Both the position numbers and the translations under genes were made by a program. Below, piece by piece: positions 54,416 to 63,654 of a stretch of 64,000 nucleotides of DNA. Each line of letters opens with the position of its first letter. Position 1 is the first letter of the stretch. Location of the stretch: assembly GCA_902826695.1 (NCBI GenBank), contig CADEFU010000006.1:62001-126000 (forward strand), written 5' to 3'. The notes under the pieces are model-generated. The model searched no databases. It had not been told where the DNA came from and worked only from the letters and a program-made list of their open reading frames with translations. This DNA is from an uncultured Alphaproteobacteria bacterium (GTDB lineage Bacteria > Pseudomonadota > Alphaproteobacteria > Micropepsales > Micropepsaceae).

Positions 54416-55000
54416 GTGGTATCAGTTGAGCGCTTGGAGGGACTTTCCCTGCGCTCGACGATCATTCTTGTGCGACACTGCGAGTCGAGCGGTCAGGCGC
54501 CGGAGGCGCCGCTGACCGCGAAGGGCCTTGCCGACGCGCGCGACTTGGCGCAGCGCTTGGCGACGCTTGGCGTCGAGGCGGTTTACTCCAGTCCCTACGC
54601 GCGCGCCGTGCAGACAATCGAGCCGTTCGCTGCGAAGCAAGCGCTACCGATCAACATCGAGCCGCGGCTGCGCGAGCGGCTTTTGTCGGCCGATGCACTC
54701 GACGACTGGTTGGACCATGTTCGCCTCTCCTTCGACAATCTCGATCATCGAGCGCCGGGCGGCGAGACGCTCCGGGAAGCGCAAATGCGCGGGCTCGCGG
54801 CTTTGCAGAGGGTCTTCGACGACGGCGCGGCGAGCGCGGCGATCGTTTCGCACGGGAACTTATTGTCGTCCCTGCTCCATCGCATGGATCCGCGCTTCGG
54901 CTTCGAGGCATGGCGAGCGATGGCGAACCCGGCTCTCTACCGCGTACAGCTTCAGCACGGCGTCCCGGTGACGTTCGAGGTGCTTTCGAAATCGGGCTGA
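54416..55000 (+). CDS. Histidine phosphatase family protein
   Basis: Phosphoglycerate-mutase-like phosphatase of 194 residues. The catalytic His is in VRHCESSG, a second His in VSHGNL, and Arg in SSPYARAVQT; all are standard. The GTG start at 54416 lies immediately after the hairpin; a later start near 54458 with GGAGGG upstream would also be possible. Substrate unknown. Confidence 0.85.
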   Translation: MVSVERLEGLSLRSTIILVRHCESSGQAPEAPLTAKGLADARDLAQRLATLGVEAVYSSPYARAVQTIEPFAAKQALPINIEPRLRERLLSADALDDWLDHVRLSFDNLDHRAPGGETLREAQMRGLAALQRVFDDGAASAAIVSHGNLLSSLLHRMDPRFGFEAWRAMANPALYRVQLQHGVPVTFEVLSKSG

Positions 55001-55153
55001 GGCTTCGCTCACGACCGTTCGGAAGGCGCAGAATTCAGCCGTCTGCTGTTGTTCATGCCAGGTTCAGGCGGAAGCGGCTGTGCTAGGAATGGATGCATAG
55101 GACCGGCGGCGCGGACGTTCCGCGATCGGCCGGCTTTGGGAGACAGTGGTGTC

Positions 55154-55711
55154 ATGACGAAGGTGTTGGTGCGGGCGCTGGCGGCGGGCGTGTTGTTGCT
55201 CGGCGCTGCGAGCCCGGCGTTCGCGACGGGCAAGGTCTACGGCAACTACGGGCAGGGTCCTGCGCCTCAGAATTACGGCGGACCCACCTATGGCGCGCCG
55301 GCTTACGGCCCGCCCGGCTATGGTCAGGGCCAACCGGTCTATTCGTATCGCGACCGTCGCGATTGCGCGGGCGAGAGCGTGGCCGGTACGTTGATCGGCG
55401 GTGTCCTTGGCGGCGTGATCGGTAGCAATCTCGCGCGCGGACGGCACTATCATGGTTGGCACGGCTATCACCGCAGCAGCCGCGGGCCTGCGACGGTTGC
55501 CGGCGTGTTGCTCGGCAGCTTCGCCGGCAATGCGATCGCCAGCAGCGCGTGCCGCGACGGCGCCTATGCGCCAACCCCTTACGGCTACGGGTATGGACCG
55601 CAATATGCAGGGCCACAGTACGCAGGACCACAGCACGACGACGACGGATACGGTCCCGGTTATGACGAGGACGATTACTACGATCCCGACGCGCCGTACG
55701 ACGGGCGGTAA
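55154..55711 (+). CDS. Glycine-zipper 2TM-like exported protein
   Basis: A 185-residue protein with a signal peptide (cleaved after AFA) and a Gly/Tyr/Pro-rich segment. Two glycine-zipper stretches, AGTLIGGVLGGVIGSNLARG and AGVLLGSFAGNAIASS, resemble the Rickettsia 17-kDa antigen/glycine zipper family, and the tail is rich in Asp, Tyr and Gly (GYDEDDYYDPDAPYDG). Likely an outer-membrane or periplasmic surface protein. The ATG at 55154 is where the signal peptide begins. Confidence 0.75.
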   Translation: MTKVLVRALAAGVLLLGAASPAFATGKVYGNYGQGPAPQNYGGPTYGAPAYGPPGYGQGQPVYSYRDRRDCAGESVAGTLIGGVLGGVIGSNLARGRHYHGWHGYHRSSRGPATVAGVLLGSFAGNAIASSACRDGAYAPTPYGYGYGPQYAGPQYAGPQHDDDGYGPGYDEDDYYDPDAPYDGR

Positions 55712-55826
55712 GAATAGCTGACGACAATTTGGGCCGCGCTCTTCCTGCGAAGGGCGCAGCCTCTTGTTGACCCCGCTGCGGCCGCGCGCAAGAGTCTTAG
55801 TGCGTTATCCCGCACTGGAGCAACGT

Positions 55827-56324
55827 TTGAACATCGGCATTCGCCTTGAACGTCCCGAAGATAAGGGCGCCATCTTCGATCTCACCAAGCGCGCATTTGC
55901 GCCGATGCCGTTTGCCGACGGCGACGAGCAAGAGATGATCGACAGGCTGCGCGATGCCGGGGCGCTAAGTTTGTCCGCCGTCGCTACGTTGGACGGTGCG
56001 ATCGTCGGGCATGTTGCGCTGTCCCCGGCAACGCACGAGAGCGGCGAGAGCGGGTGGTATACGCTCGGGCCGATCTCGGCGGAACCTGCGTTGCAGCGCA
56101 AAGGCATCGGGCGCTCGTTGATTGCGTTTGCGCGCGATTGGCTCGAGGCGCAAGGGGCGTCCGGGTGCATTTTGACCGGCAACCCCGCCTACTATGAACG
56201 CTTCGGGTTTGCAGGCGCGCCGGACAATGCGCCTGCCGGCGCTCCGCCCCAGTACTTCATGGTGTTGAAGCTGAAAGATCGTTGTCCAGCCGGGCGTTTC
56301 TGTTTCCACCCCGTGTTCGGCTGA
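55827..56324 (+). CDS. GNAT family N-acetyltransferase (YhbS-like)
   Basis: A 165-residue acetyltransferase. The TTG at 55827 has GGAG seven bases upstream, and the domain begins NIGIRLERPEDKGAIFDL. The acetyl-CoA site is LGPISAEPALQRKGIGRSLIAFARDW, followed by CILTGNPAYYERFGF, characteristic of the YhbS group. Substrate unknown. Confidence 0.85.
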   Translation: MNIGIRLERPEDKGAIFDLTKRAFAPMPFADGDEQEMIDRLRDAGALSLSAVATLDGAIVGHVALSPATHESGESGWYTLGPISAEPALQRKGIGRSLIAFARDWLEAQGASGCILTGNPAYYERFGFAGAPDNAPAGAPPQYFMVLKLKDRCPAGRFCFHPVFG

Positions 56325-56345
56325 GCCTACATTCGTGAACTTCCT

Positions 56346-56888
56346 TCAAGCGAGATCGACGACTTGTTCCGCCTCCTTGCGTTTGCGCTTCGGTCTCGTC
56401 CTGACGACGCCAGGGTAGCCTTTGAGCGGCACTAAGCGCTCACCCAGATAGGTCCATTCCTGCAGCTCTTCGATCCCGACGTGGTAGAGCGGTTCGCGGC
56501 CGGTGCGGCCTTGGAAGAGCGCACGGGGGATGTTGATCATCTTTGGCGCGTGCGCGCGCTCGTACATCAGTGGTGAACCGCAGCGGCTGCAAAAGCTGCG
56601 GATGCGGGCGGCCTCTTTGTCTTCGTAACGGGTGATGTGCGCCTCACCCGCCTTCACGCGAACTTTGCTCTTCCAAGCACCCACGTAGGTTGCGTAAGCG
56701 GCGCCGTGAGCGCGGCGCGTGGCGGCAGAGTGGTCGTGCCAGGCCCAGAACACGGGAACACCGACCACGAGTTCCACCGCACCGCACAAACAGCGGGCCG
56801 AAATGTGTGGCAGTGATGCGTTCCGGGCACGCGCGGTTTTCTTTGTTGTGTTCACCTTGTGCCTCGCAGTTTGGCGATAGGGTCTCAT
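56346..56888 (-). CDS. GFA/CENP-V-like protein lacking part of the zinc site
   Basis: A 180-residue relative of glutathione-dependent formaldehyde-activating (GFA) proteins. Two Cys pairs are present, CLCGAVEL and FCSRCGSPLMY, which form one zinc site. The other typical CHCxxC segment is replaced by WHDHSAATRRAHGAAY, so the second zinc site seems lost. Its C-terminus is highly basic (RTRPKRKRKEAE). It is divergent from the OPT transporter gene. Function unknown; formaldehyde activity should not be inferred. Confidence 0.75.
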   Translation of the reverse strand: MRPYRQTARHKVNTTKKTARARNASLPHISARCLCGAVELVVGVPVFWAWHDHSAATRRAHGAAYATYVGAWKSKVRVKAGEAHITRYEDKEAARIRSFCSRCGSPLMYERAHAPKMINIPRALFQGRTGREPLYHVGIEELQEWTYLGERLVPLKGYPGVVRTRPKRKRKEAEQVVDLA

Positions 56889-56944
56889 GTTGCCGATAGC
56901 GACTGGGCTTCGCTAGGTTCCGGCCACAACATAAGGAAGCGCAC

Positions 56945-58747
56945 ATGGCCGAGGCTACCGGGGAAACCACGACAACAGAGACCCATGTGCGCGGGCGCGA
57001 GCTCACCTTCGCCTCGGTATTTGCGGCGATAATCGTCGCGGCGGTGATGGGGCTTTCCTATCCCTATATGGTGCTGAAGCTCGGCTTCGGGCCGAACGTT
57101 TCCATCGTGTCGGCGTTTTTCGGCTTCGTGATCCTCAGCATCATCGCGGGCAAGACGTATGACCGTTGGCAGAACAACATCGTTCAAACCGCCGGCACGT
57201 CTGCGGCGATGACAGCGTTCATGTGCATCGTGCTTGCCTCGTTCGACATGTTGCGCGAGTCGAAGCTTGTCAGCTTCACCTTGGCGCCCACGCCAGAGCA
57301 GACGTTCATCTGGCTCACCACCGCCTCGATGCTGGGCGTTCTGATGGCGGTGCCGATGCGCAAGCACTTCGTCGTGGACGAAAAGCTGCCGTTTCCGGAC
57401 GGGATGGCGGCGGCGGAGACGTTGAAGGTGCTTGACCCTCCGCGCGGCAGCGAGAAGACCGACACCGCCTATATTCAGGCGCGGCGCGCGGCGACGATTC
57501 TCGGCATCGGGCTTCTGATGTCGGCGGCGCTGATGCTGGTGCGCGAGGACGCGCAACTCTTCAAGTATGTGCCCGAGGGGTGGACGCCGGGCGACCTGGC
57601 GTGGGGACCAGCCGGGGCTTCGTTTGTGCTCGCGGCTATGGGGGTTGGCGTTTCCTACAGCCTGCTTTCGATTGGCAGCGGGATGATCATCGGGTTTCGC
57701 ATCAGCTTTTGGTTGATGGTTGGGGTGTGCGTGGGTTGGTTGTTCGCGCCGCTTCAACTGATCCAGAACGGAATCCTTCCCGAAAATCCAACGCGCACGA
57801 ACGTGCTGTTCTGGCTTATGTGGCCGGCGATCGGCATGATCGTGGCCGCCGGGATGACGATCCTCGCGGTGCGTTGGCGGTTGCTTGCCGAGGCGTTTCG
57901 CGGGCTTGGCGGCGTGTCGGGCGGTGATGTGCCGCTCAGTCTTGTCTTCATCGGCGTGCTTGGGCTTGGCGCAGCCCTTTGTTATCTGCAGGAGCTCTAC
58001 TTCGGGATGCCGATTTGGATGAGCTTGGTCGCGATCGTGCTCTCGGTTCCGCTGATGCTCGTTGGTTTGCGTGCGCTCGGCGAGACAAATTGGGGGCCGA
58101 TCAGCGCGCTCTCGAACATGATGCAGGGGCTGTTTGCGGTGGTGGCGCCGGGCAATGTGACGGCCAACATCATGGGCAACGCGACGACCGGCACGATTGC
58201 CTCGACGTCCGAAGGATTGATGCAAGACTACAAGACCGGACACATCATCGGCTCGACGCCGCGGGCAATGACGATCGCGCAGCTGATCGGCGCGCCAGTT
58301 GGAGCAGCCGCCCTGGCGTGGACGTATCCGATGCTGGTTTCGACGTACGGCATCGTGGGCGAAAACGCTCAGCTTGCGGCGCCGACTGCGCGGCGCGCCG
58401 CTGGATTTGCGGAGATTTTGAGCGCCGGCACGTCGGCGCTTCCCACGACGGCGCTGATAGCGATGGCGGTGGCGGCCGTACTTGGCATTCTGCTTGCGCT
58501 CGCAGAGGACACGAAGTGGAAGAATTTCGTTCCGTCGCCGACAGGCTTGGGGCTTGGCTTCCTGCTGCCGTTTGCACCGGTTGCGATGATATTCGTCGGC
58601 GCGGTGCTCGGTGCGCTTTGGATGATCGTCGCGCGGCGGTCGGCGAGCGTCTACATGGTGCCCCTCGCCTCCGGGTTTATCGCCGGCGAGGCGTTGGTCG
58701 CGGTGTTGGTGCCGGTGCTGTTGTACTTCGGGTTTGGGGGCGGTTAG
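56945..58747 (+). CDS. Oligopeptide transporter (OPT) family protein
   Basis: A 600-residue membrane protein with about 14-16 helices. It shows GLSYPYMVLKLGFGPNVSIV and ISIIAGKTYDRWQNNIVQTAGTS in the first third, and RKHFVVDEKLPFPDGMAAAETLK, a signature-like loop of OPT proteins, at about 140. Transport substrate may be peptides or metal-chelate compounds. It is divergent from the GFA-like gene with a 56-bp gap. Confidence 0.9.
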   Translation: MAEATGETTTTETHVRGRELTFASVFAAIIVAAVMGLSYPYMVLKLGFGPNVSIVSAFFGFVILSIIAGKTYDRWQNNIVQTAGTSAAMTAFMCIVLASFDMLRESKLVSFTLAPTPEQTFIWLTTASMLGVLMAVPMRKHFVVDEKLPFPDGMAAAETLKVLDPPRGSEKTDTAYIQARRAATILGIGLLMSAALMLVREDAQLFKYVPEGWTPGDLAWGPAGASFVLAAMGVGVSYSLLSIGSGMIIGFRISFWLMVGVCVGWLFAPLQLIQNGILPENPTRTNVLFWLMWPAIGMIVAAGMTILAVRWRLLAEAFRGLGGVSGGDVPLSLVFIGVLGLGAALCYLQELYFGMPIWMSLVAIVLSVPLMLVGLRALGETNWGPISALSNMMQGLFAVVAPGNVTANIMGNATTGTIASTSEGLMQDYKTGHIIGSTPRAMTIAQLIGAPVGAAALAWTYPMLVSTYGIVGENAQLAAPTARRAAGFAEILSAGTSALPTTALIAMAVAAVLGILLALAEDTKWKNFVPSPTGLGLGFLLPFAPVAMIFVGAVLGALWMIVARRSASVYMVPLASGFIAGEALVAVLVPVLLYFGFGGG

Positions 58748-58756
58748 CCCCCTCGC

Positions 58757-59689
58757 CTACCTGATTGCAATTGGGTTGATCACGGCTTGGACCGCGCCTT
58801 GGAGGCGCGGTTGGCCGAGGACGAACAGGAACTCCGTCGCACCGTCCGCCGCCAGCGCGGCCGTGTTCATGCCTTCAAGAAGGTAGACGCCGTTCTTGGC
58901 GAGCAGAATCTGGTGCACCGGAAACGCTTCGGTCTTCACCTCGAAAGGTACGGCTTCGACGCCCCAGGTGTCGGCGCCAACGGCGACGACGCCGCGTGCG
59001 GCCAAGAGCTCTGCGCCTTCTTTGCCGAGGCCCGGTTCGCCACCCATGAACTTCTTTTTGTCGGCGGCCAACGACATCCAGCCCGTGTGGAAGATCACGA
59101 CGTCGCCCTTGGCGATGGTGACACCTGCCGCCTTCTCAGCCGCTTCGATTTCTTTGCGATTGAAGGCCCGGCCTGCGGGGACGACCTTCGTCTTCAGCAG
59201 CTTTGCCATGTCGAGCAGAATGCCACGCGTTGCGATCGGCGGGACGCTCTCGGTGCCGAGCTTCTTTAGGCCATCCGGTGCGACGAAGTCCTTCGCGTGG
59301 TTGCCGTTGTAGTAGCGATGGTCGATGCCGAGATGGCCGAGACCGTCGAGCTGCGAGCCGATGCCGACATACGACATCAGGATGTCGTCGTTCGCGGTCG
59401 CCTTGTTCGAGCCCAACAATTGGCCGGTACCGTCGTTCGACTGCGTGACGACAAGTTGATAGGTGCGCGGCGGGTAGGCCGGCGTGTCGGGGCCAGTCAC
59501 GACGCCGAGCGCGTAGGTCTTACCAAGCTTGACCAGCTTCGCGGCGGCGAGCGTCGATGCCGGCGACAGGTTATTGGCGGCCCCGATCGTGTCGTTCGCG
59601 CCGTATTTGGAGGGATACCAATTGTCGGCGGCGAAGGCTGCGCCCGCGATCAGCGTGGCAGCAATGGCGGCGAATGGCGCGGCTTTCAT
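58757..59689 (-). CDS. Cyclase family protein, exported
   Basis: A 310-residue protein with an N-terminal signal peptide (cleaved after AFA). The metal-site motif of the cyclase/kynurenine-formamidase family is recognisable but modified: QLDGLGHLGIDHRYYNG. VIFHTGW and GADTWGVEAVP follow, as in other members. Members hydrolyse amides or make cyclic compounds; the substrate here is unknown. Confidence 0.85.
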   Translation of the reverse strand: MKAAPFAAIAATLIAGAAFAADNWYPSKYGANDTIGAANNLSPASTLAAAKLVKLGKTYALGVVTGPDTPAYPPRTYQLVVTQSNDGTGQLLGSNKATANDDILMSYVGIGSQLDGLGHLGIDHRYYNGNHAKDFVAPDGLKKLGTESVPPIATRGILLDMAKLLKTKVVPAGRAFNRKEIEAAEKAAGVTIAKGDVVIFHTGWMSLAADKKKFMGGEPGLGKEGAELLAARGVVAVGADTWGVEAVPFEVKTEAFPVHQILLAKNGVYLLEGMNTAALAADGATEFLFVLGQPRLQGAVQAVINPIAIR

Positions 59690-59824
59690 CGTATCTCTCC
59701 TTTGGGTTCGGGAGAGCGTAGTCGGTCTCAGATTGGGCGATCAAGAGCGGCAGTATCAGTTCGTCATGATGAGCGGGGACAGACTCTGCCGTTGCTGAGG
59801 CGTTTGGGCCCTAGGAGCCGCAGC

Positions 59825-60793
59825 TCACCACTGCTGCGGCCGATTGCGAATCCATTGGGAGAGTATCCACTTCGCTCCGCTTGTCGGTGGACGCCCCGCG
59901 TGCGTGGTCTTGAGATCTGGCGCGCCACCGGCATGGACATTGGCGAACACCAGCGCATCCCCGCGTTTTCCGCGGAAGGAAAAATCGAGCATCGGGAACT
60001 CCGTCTCTCCCCCAGCATAGTCATCGTTGAGATACACGAGAAACGTGAGAATGCGCTGCCCGCGCTGACGAATGTCCTCAGCCGTCCCGGGCGTTCTGGG
60101 ATCGAGGTAGTCGCAATGCGGCGTGAATTCTTCGCCGGGCGCGTAGTGCATCAACGTCATTGATTCGAAGTTCTCGACCGGAGCGCCGATCGCCGCTTCA
60201 ATGCGTGTCTGCAGAAGGCATGAGGATATGCGCGCATTGAACAGGTCGAACGAATAGTCGCTGTTGGTGCGATGCGTAGATTGGCGCGAACCACGCTTCT
60301 CATTGTCGTAGATCGACGCAGCCTTGAGCTTGCCTGCGCCGAGGGAAATGAACCAGTCGCAGGCTTCCGGCCAGAGGAACTGTTCGATCACGGCGATGCG
60401 CGGTGCGTTGATCAGAACGCGAGGCCCCGGTGGTGACAGCCAGCGCTGCACCTGCGCGCGTTTGGCGAGCGCCCGCCAATTCTGCTCGCTCTCGTCTTGT
60501 GCGAGCAGGCGCAACTCCGCGCGCGCGCTGCTCAAGCCTGCCTCGGCGGCGGCAGCAAGGTGCTCAAGCGCGACATTCCAATCCGGCTCTTGGATGACGC
60601 CCCCAGCCACGAACGTGGCCATGAGGGACAACGCTTCCCCGTTCCCGCGCTCAGCGGCGGCCTTCAACAGGGCCATCCCCTCGGCCCGGTCGTGGGTTCC
60701 CTTGAGCAAGCGTAGCGCAAGCGTGGATTGAGCCGCGAGATCGCCTGCCGCGCTCGCCTCCCTCAACGCGCTCAACTCAACGTCAGCGTCCAT
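59825..60793 (-). CDS. 2OG-Fe(II) oxygenase with N-terminal Sel1-like repeats
   Basis: A 322-residue protein. Residues about 1-95 form helical Sel1-like repeats (AAQSTLALRLLKGTHDRAEGMALL, NGEALSLMATFVAGG). The C-terminal part is prolyl-4-hydroxylase-like: HCDYLDP provides the HxD metal ligands, then FLVYLNDDYAGGETEFP and TTHAGRPPTSGAKWILSQWI provides the distal His and 2-oxoglutarate-binding residues. A role in protein hydroxylation is possible but not shown. Confidence 0.87.
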   Translation of the reverse strand: MDADVELSALREASAAGDLAAQSTLALRLLKGTHDRAEGMALLKAAAERGNGEALSLMATFVAGGVIQEPDWNVALEHLAAAAEAGLSSARAELRLLAQDESEQNWRALAKRAQVQRWLSPPGPRVLINAPRIAVIEQFLWPEACDWFISLGAGKLKAASIYDNEKRGSRQSTHRTNSDYSFDLFNARISSCLLQTRIEAAIGAPVENFESMTLMHYAPGEEFTPHCDYLDPRTPGTAEDIRQRGQRILTFLVYLNDDYAGGETEFPMLDFSFRGKRGDALVFANVHAGGAPDLKTTHAGRPPTSGAKWILSQWIRNRPQQW

Positions 60794-60868
60794 CGCGAGA
60801 CTTTAGCAGATAGCTCACGCGTGGTCATGCGTCCGCGCGGGTGTCTCCCCCGTGGGAGAGCCTGGAGA

Positions 60869-61114
60869 TTAGCTCGCCATGCCGAGGGCGGACATGTAGA
60901 GGTCGAGAAGCGCGTCTTGTTCTTCGCGCTGGCCGGAGTCCATTTTCCGCAGGCGCACGACTTGGCGCACGATTTTCACGTCAAAACCATGGCCCTTCGC
61001 CTCGGCGTAGACTTCGCGAATGTCGCCCGAAAGAGCGGTCTTTTCTTCTTCGAGGCGCTCTACGCGCTCAACCAACGACTTCAATTGATCCTTGGCGAAA
61101 TTGGTTTTGGCCAT
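60869..61114 (-). CDS. gapR: GapR family nucleoid-associated protein (DUF2312)
   Basis: An 81-residue protein beginning MAKTNFAKDQLKSLVERVERLE, with coiled-coil helices and VKIVRQVVRLRKMDSGQREEQDAL. In Caulobacter, GapR binds overtwisted DNA ahead of replication and is essential. The start at 61114 marks the family start; the reading from 61141 adds nine residues. It lies between the oxygenase and the amidohydrolase in a minus-strand run. Confidence 0.93.
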   Translation of the reverse strand: MAKTNFAKDQLKSLVERVERLEEEKTALSGDIREVYAEAKGHGFDVKIVRQVVRLRKMDSGQREEQDALLDLYMSALGMAS

Positions 61115-61232
61115 GCGTCTACCCCAACTAAAGCCCAGCAAATCCGGGCGCGAACACTAGTTCGCCGGTCGAAAACGAATCAATCCTGCGAGGGCGCGAA
61201 AGCTGTGGGATTCCACAGCCGCGACGCAAGGC

Positions 61233-62291
61233 CTAGCCGTGGTTTTTGTGGGATTTCTCGAAAGCGGCCTTTTGATCCGGCGTCGCTTCCTTTTGGTAGC
61301 GCGCTTTCCATTCCGCCTGGGGCATGCCGTAGACCCGGGCGCGGGCGTCGTCTTTGGCGATGTCGTGGCCCCGTTCGGCGGCCGCGTCCTTGATCCAATC
61401 GCCAAGGCAGTTGCGGCAGAAGCCGGCTAGATTCATCAGGTCGATGTTCTGGACGTCGGTGCGCTTCTGCAGGTGAGCAACGAGGCGGCGGAAGGCGGCG
61501 GCTTCGATTTCGGTTCTGGTGGCGTCGTTCATGGCGGTCTCTCCAGTTGGGGAGGAATCTAGGCGCGAAAGGCTTTCCCGCAAGATGGGTGTCAGGCGCT
61601 GAGCCCAGCGCGCTGCGCCGGCGGCGGTCTCGATCAGGTCTTGGCGAATTTCGATGAGCACATGGGCGTAGCCGTGCGCGAGCGCGTGCTGTGCCATGCA
61701 GTCGCCTTCGAGTTCGCCGGAATATGGCTGGTTGTCGCCGACGGTGAGGTCGCCTTCGCGGCGCAATGCTTCGAGCAATGGTAGCGCGAGGCGGCCATCC
61801 CTGCGGTCCCAGAGGACGCCGACTTGCCATGGACGCTTTCTGCCGCGCCACTCGGGCGTGAAGGAGTGGATCGAGATGATGACGGGAGTGATCTTATTCG
61901 CACGCGCGCGGGCGATCTCGGCTTCGATCGCGTCGTGATAGGGGCGGTAGAAGCGGCGCGTGCGGTTGGCGACTTCGGCGAAGTCGGCCTTCGCGTTGCC
62001 GGGGATGATTGCGCCGTCGGAGAGCTTCATCACCAACGTCGGATCGTCGGCGCCGCGGTTTAGATCGATGAGAAGGCGCGAGTAGGCGCCCAAGATCGCG
62101 GGCGCGTTGAACGCCTGCGCCATCGCGCGGGTTACGTCGGCGGCGCCTATGTCGTAGGCGATATGGCGGCGGAACAAGTCTGGCTCGAGCCCAAGCGTGC
62201 CATAGTCAGGCGGCAGCGCGTTCGACGCGTGGTCGCAGACGAAGATCAGGTGGGGCGGTGCATCCGCGTTAAAGGTCTCAAAGGCGGGCAC
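61233..62291 (-). CDS. N-formylglutamate amidohydrolase read in frame into DUF1244
   Basis: A single open frame with two domains. Residues about 1-240 are an N-formylglutamate amidohydrolase-like enzyme: FVCDHASNALPP, YDIGAADVTRAM, LIDLNRG and IISIHSFTPEWRG, which hold the zinc ligands. Residues about 254-351 are DUF1244, starting MNDATRTEIEAAAF with CRNCLGDWI. These are usually separate neighbouring genes. An internal ATG at 61532 has its own GGAGAG site, so DUF1244 may also be made alone. The start is GTG at 62291 or the ATG at 62387. Confidence 0.85.
   Translation of the reverse strand: MPAFETFNADAPPHLIFVCDHASNALPPDYGTLGLEPDLFRRHIAYDIGAADVTRAMAQAFNAPAILGAYSRLLIDLNRGADDPTLVMKLSDGAIIPGNAKADFAEVANRTRRFYRPYHDAIEAEIARARANKITPVIISIHSFTPEWRGRKRPWQVGVLWDRRDGRLALPLLEALRREGDLTVGDNQPYSGELEGDCMAQHALAHGYAHVLIEIRQDLIETAAGAARWAQRLTPILRESLSRLDSSPTGETAMNDATRTEIEAAAFRRLVAHLQKRTDVQNIDLMNLAGFCRNCLGDWIKDAAAERGHDIAKDDARARVYGMPQAEWKARYQKEATPDQKAAFEKSHKNHG
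61532..61550 (-). promoter_or_regulatory. Internal ribosome site and start for DUF1244
   Basis: On the minus strand, ACTGGAGAGACCGCCATG puts GGAGAG six to seven bases before the ATG that opens the DUF1244 domain. It supports separate translation of that domain. Confidence 0.55.
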
Positions 62292-62296
62292 GTTTC

Positions 62297-63619
62297 GTGT
62301 CACTTGGTTTGCGGGAAAGCCGGACTCGGGCGAAGATACCGAACGGGCCTGCAAGGGAGCAAAGACTGTTCGACGCACCGGAAGCACTTCGGCGGTTGTT
62401 CGACGCGGCGGTGATCGCGTGCCTTCCCGCGCGTGTCGTGCCGCCTGCCCTGCCCACCCGGCCCAAGGGCCGTGTCGTGGTCGTGGGCGCGGGCAAGGCT
62501 GCGGCGGCGATGGCGGCTGCCGTTGAGGCGGCGTGGGGGCCGGTCGAGGGACTGGTTGTCACGCGCTATGGGCATGGCGTGCCGACGCGCTTCGTCGAGG
62601 TGATCGAGGCGGGGCATCCGCTGCCGGACGCGGCCGGGCGTGATGCGGCGGCGCGGGCGCTTGGTCTGGTGGCACCGCTCGGCGAGGGCGACTTTGTGCT
62701 GGCACTGCTGTCGGGCGGCGGGTCGGCGTTGTGGAGCGCGCCGCAGGCGCCGCTGATGTTGGAAGAAAAGCAGGCGATGACGCGGGCGCTGGTGCTGTCG
62801 TCGGCGTCGATCGCCGAGATCAACTGTGTGCGCAAGCATCTGTCCGCGATCAAGGGCGGGCGACTGGCGGCAGCGGCCAATCCAGCGCGGATGCTTGCGC
62901 TCGCGATATCGGATGTGGCGGGCGACGATCTTTCGGTGATCGCGTCGGGGCCGACTGTCGGCGATCCGACGACGCAGCGCGACGCGCTCGATATCCTCGC
63001 CAAGTGCAACGTCGCGGTGAGCGAGCATGCGGCGCGCGTGCTGAGCGGGCGCGCGAACGAGTCGCTGAAGCCCGGCGATGCGCGGCTTGCGCGGGCAGAG
63101 ACACAGATTATCGCGCGCGGCGCGGATGCACTTTCGGCGGCAGCGGATGAGGCGCATCGGCTTGGGTTTGTGACCAAGATCATCGGCGTGAACCTCGAGG
63201 GCGATGCGCGACGACTCGGGCGGACACATGCGGAGATCGCGCTGCATACGCTGGCGGGGGCGCAGCCGGTGGTGCTGCTGTCGGGTGGCGAGCTGACACT
63301 GACCGTGCAAGGCCAAGGGCACGGTGGGCGCAACCGGGAGTATCTTCTTGCGATGGCAGACGCGCTTCAGGGGGCGGCGAATATCTGGGCGTTGGCGGCC
63401 GACACGGACGGAATCGACGGCAGCGACGACACGGCGGGCGCCTGGATCGGGCCGGAGACGCTCGTGCGGGCCCGCGCGCTTGGTCTTGACGTTAAGACTT
63501 GCGCCAAAGAGAACGACTCGGGGCGGTTTTTCGCGACGCTCGGTCAGGGGATTGTGACGGGGCCCACGCGAACAAATGTAAACGATTTTCGCGCCATTCT
63601 GATCACGCCTGAGGTTTGA
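62297..63619 (+). CDS. Glycerate 2-kinase (MOFRL family)
   Basis: A 440-residue kinase (GckA/TtuD type) that phosphorylates D-glycerate to 2-phosphoglycerate, linking the serine cycle or glyoxylate metabolism to glycolysis. It shows VVVGAGKAAAAMAAAVE, LLSGGGSALW, the KHLSAIKGGRLA stretch, ASGPTVGDPT and LSGGELTLTVQGQGHGGRNREYLL in the MOFRL domain. The start is uncertain; GTG at 62297 is only five bases from the divergent amidohydrolase GTG, so a later start near 62366 (with GGGAG before it) may be real. Confidence 0.9.
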   Translation: MSLGLRESRTRAKIPNGPAREQRLFDAPEALRRLFDAAVIACLPARVVPPALPTRPKGRVVVVGAGKAAAAMAAAVEAAWGPVEGLVVTRYGHGVPTRFVEVIEAGHPLPDAAGRDAAARALGLVAPLGEGDFVLALLSGGGSALWSAPQAPLMLEEKQAMTRALVLSSASIAEINCVRKHLSAIKGGRLAAAANPARMLALAISDVAGDDLSVIASGPTVGDPTTQRDALDILAKCNVAVSEHAARVLSGRANESLKPGDARLARAETQIIARGADALSAAADEAHRLGFVTKIIGVNLEGDARRLGRTHAEIALHTLAGAQPVVLLSGGELTLTVQGQGHGGRNREYLLAMADALQGAANIWALAADTDGIDGSDDTAGAWIGPETLVRARALGLDVKTCAKENDSGRFFATLGQGIVTGPTRTNVNDFRAILITPEV

Positions 63620-63654
63620 CCACGGCGGGTCGGTTTTTGGATGCTGTAGGCGCG

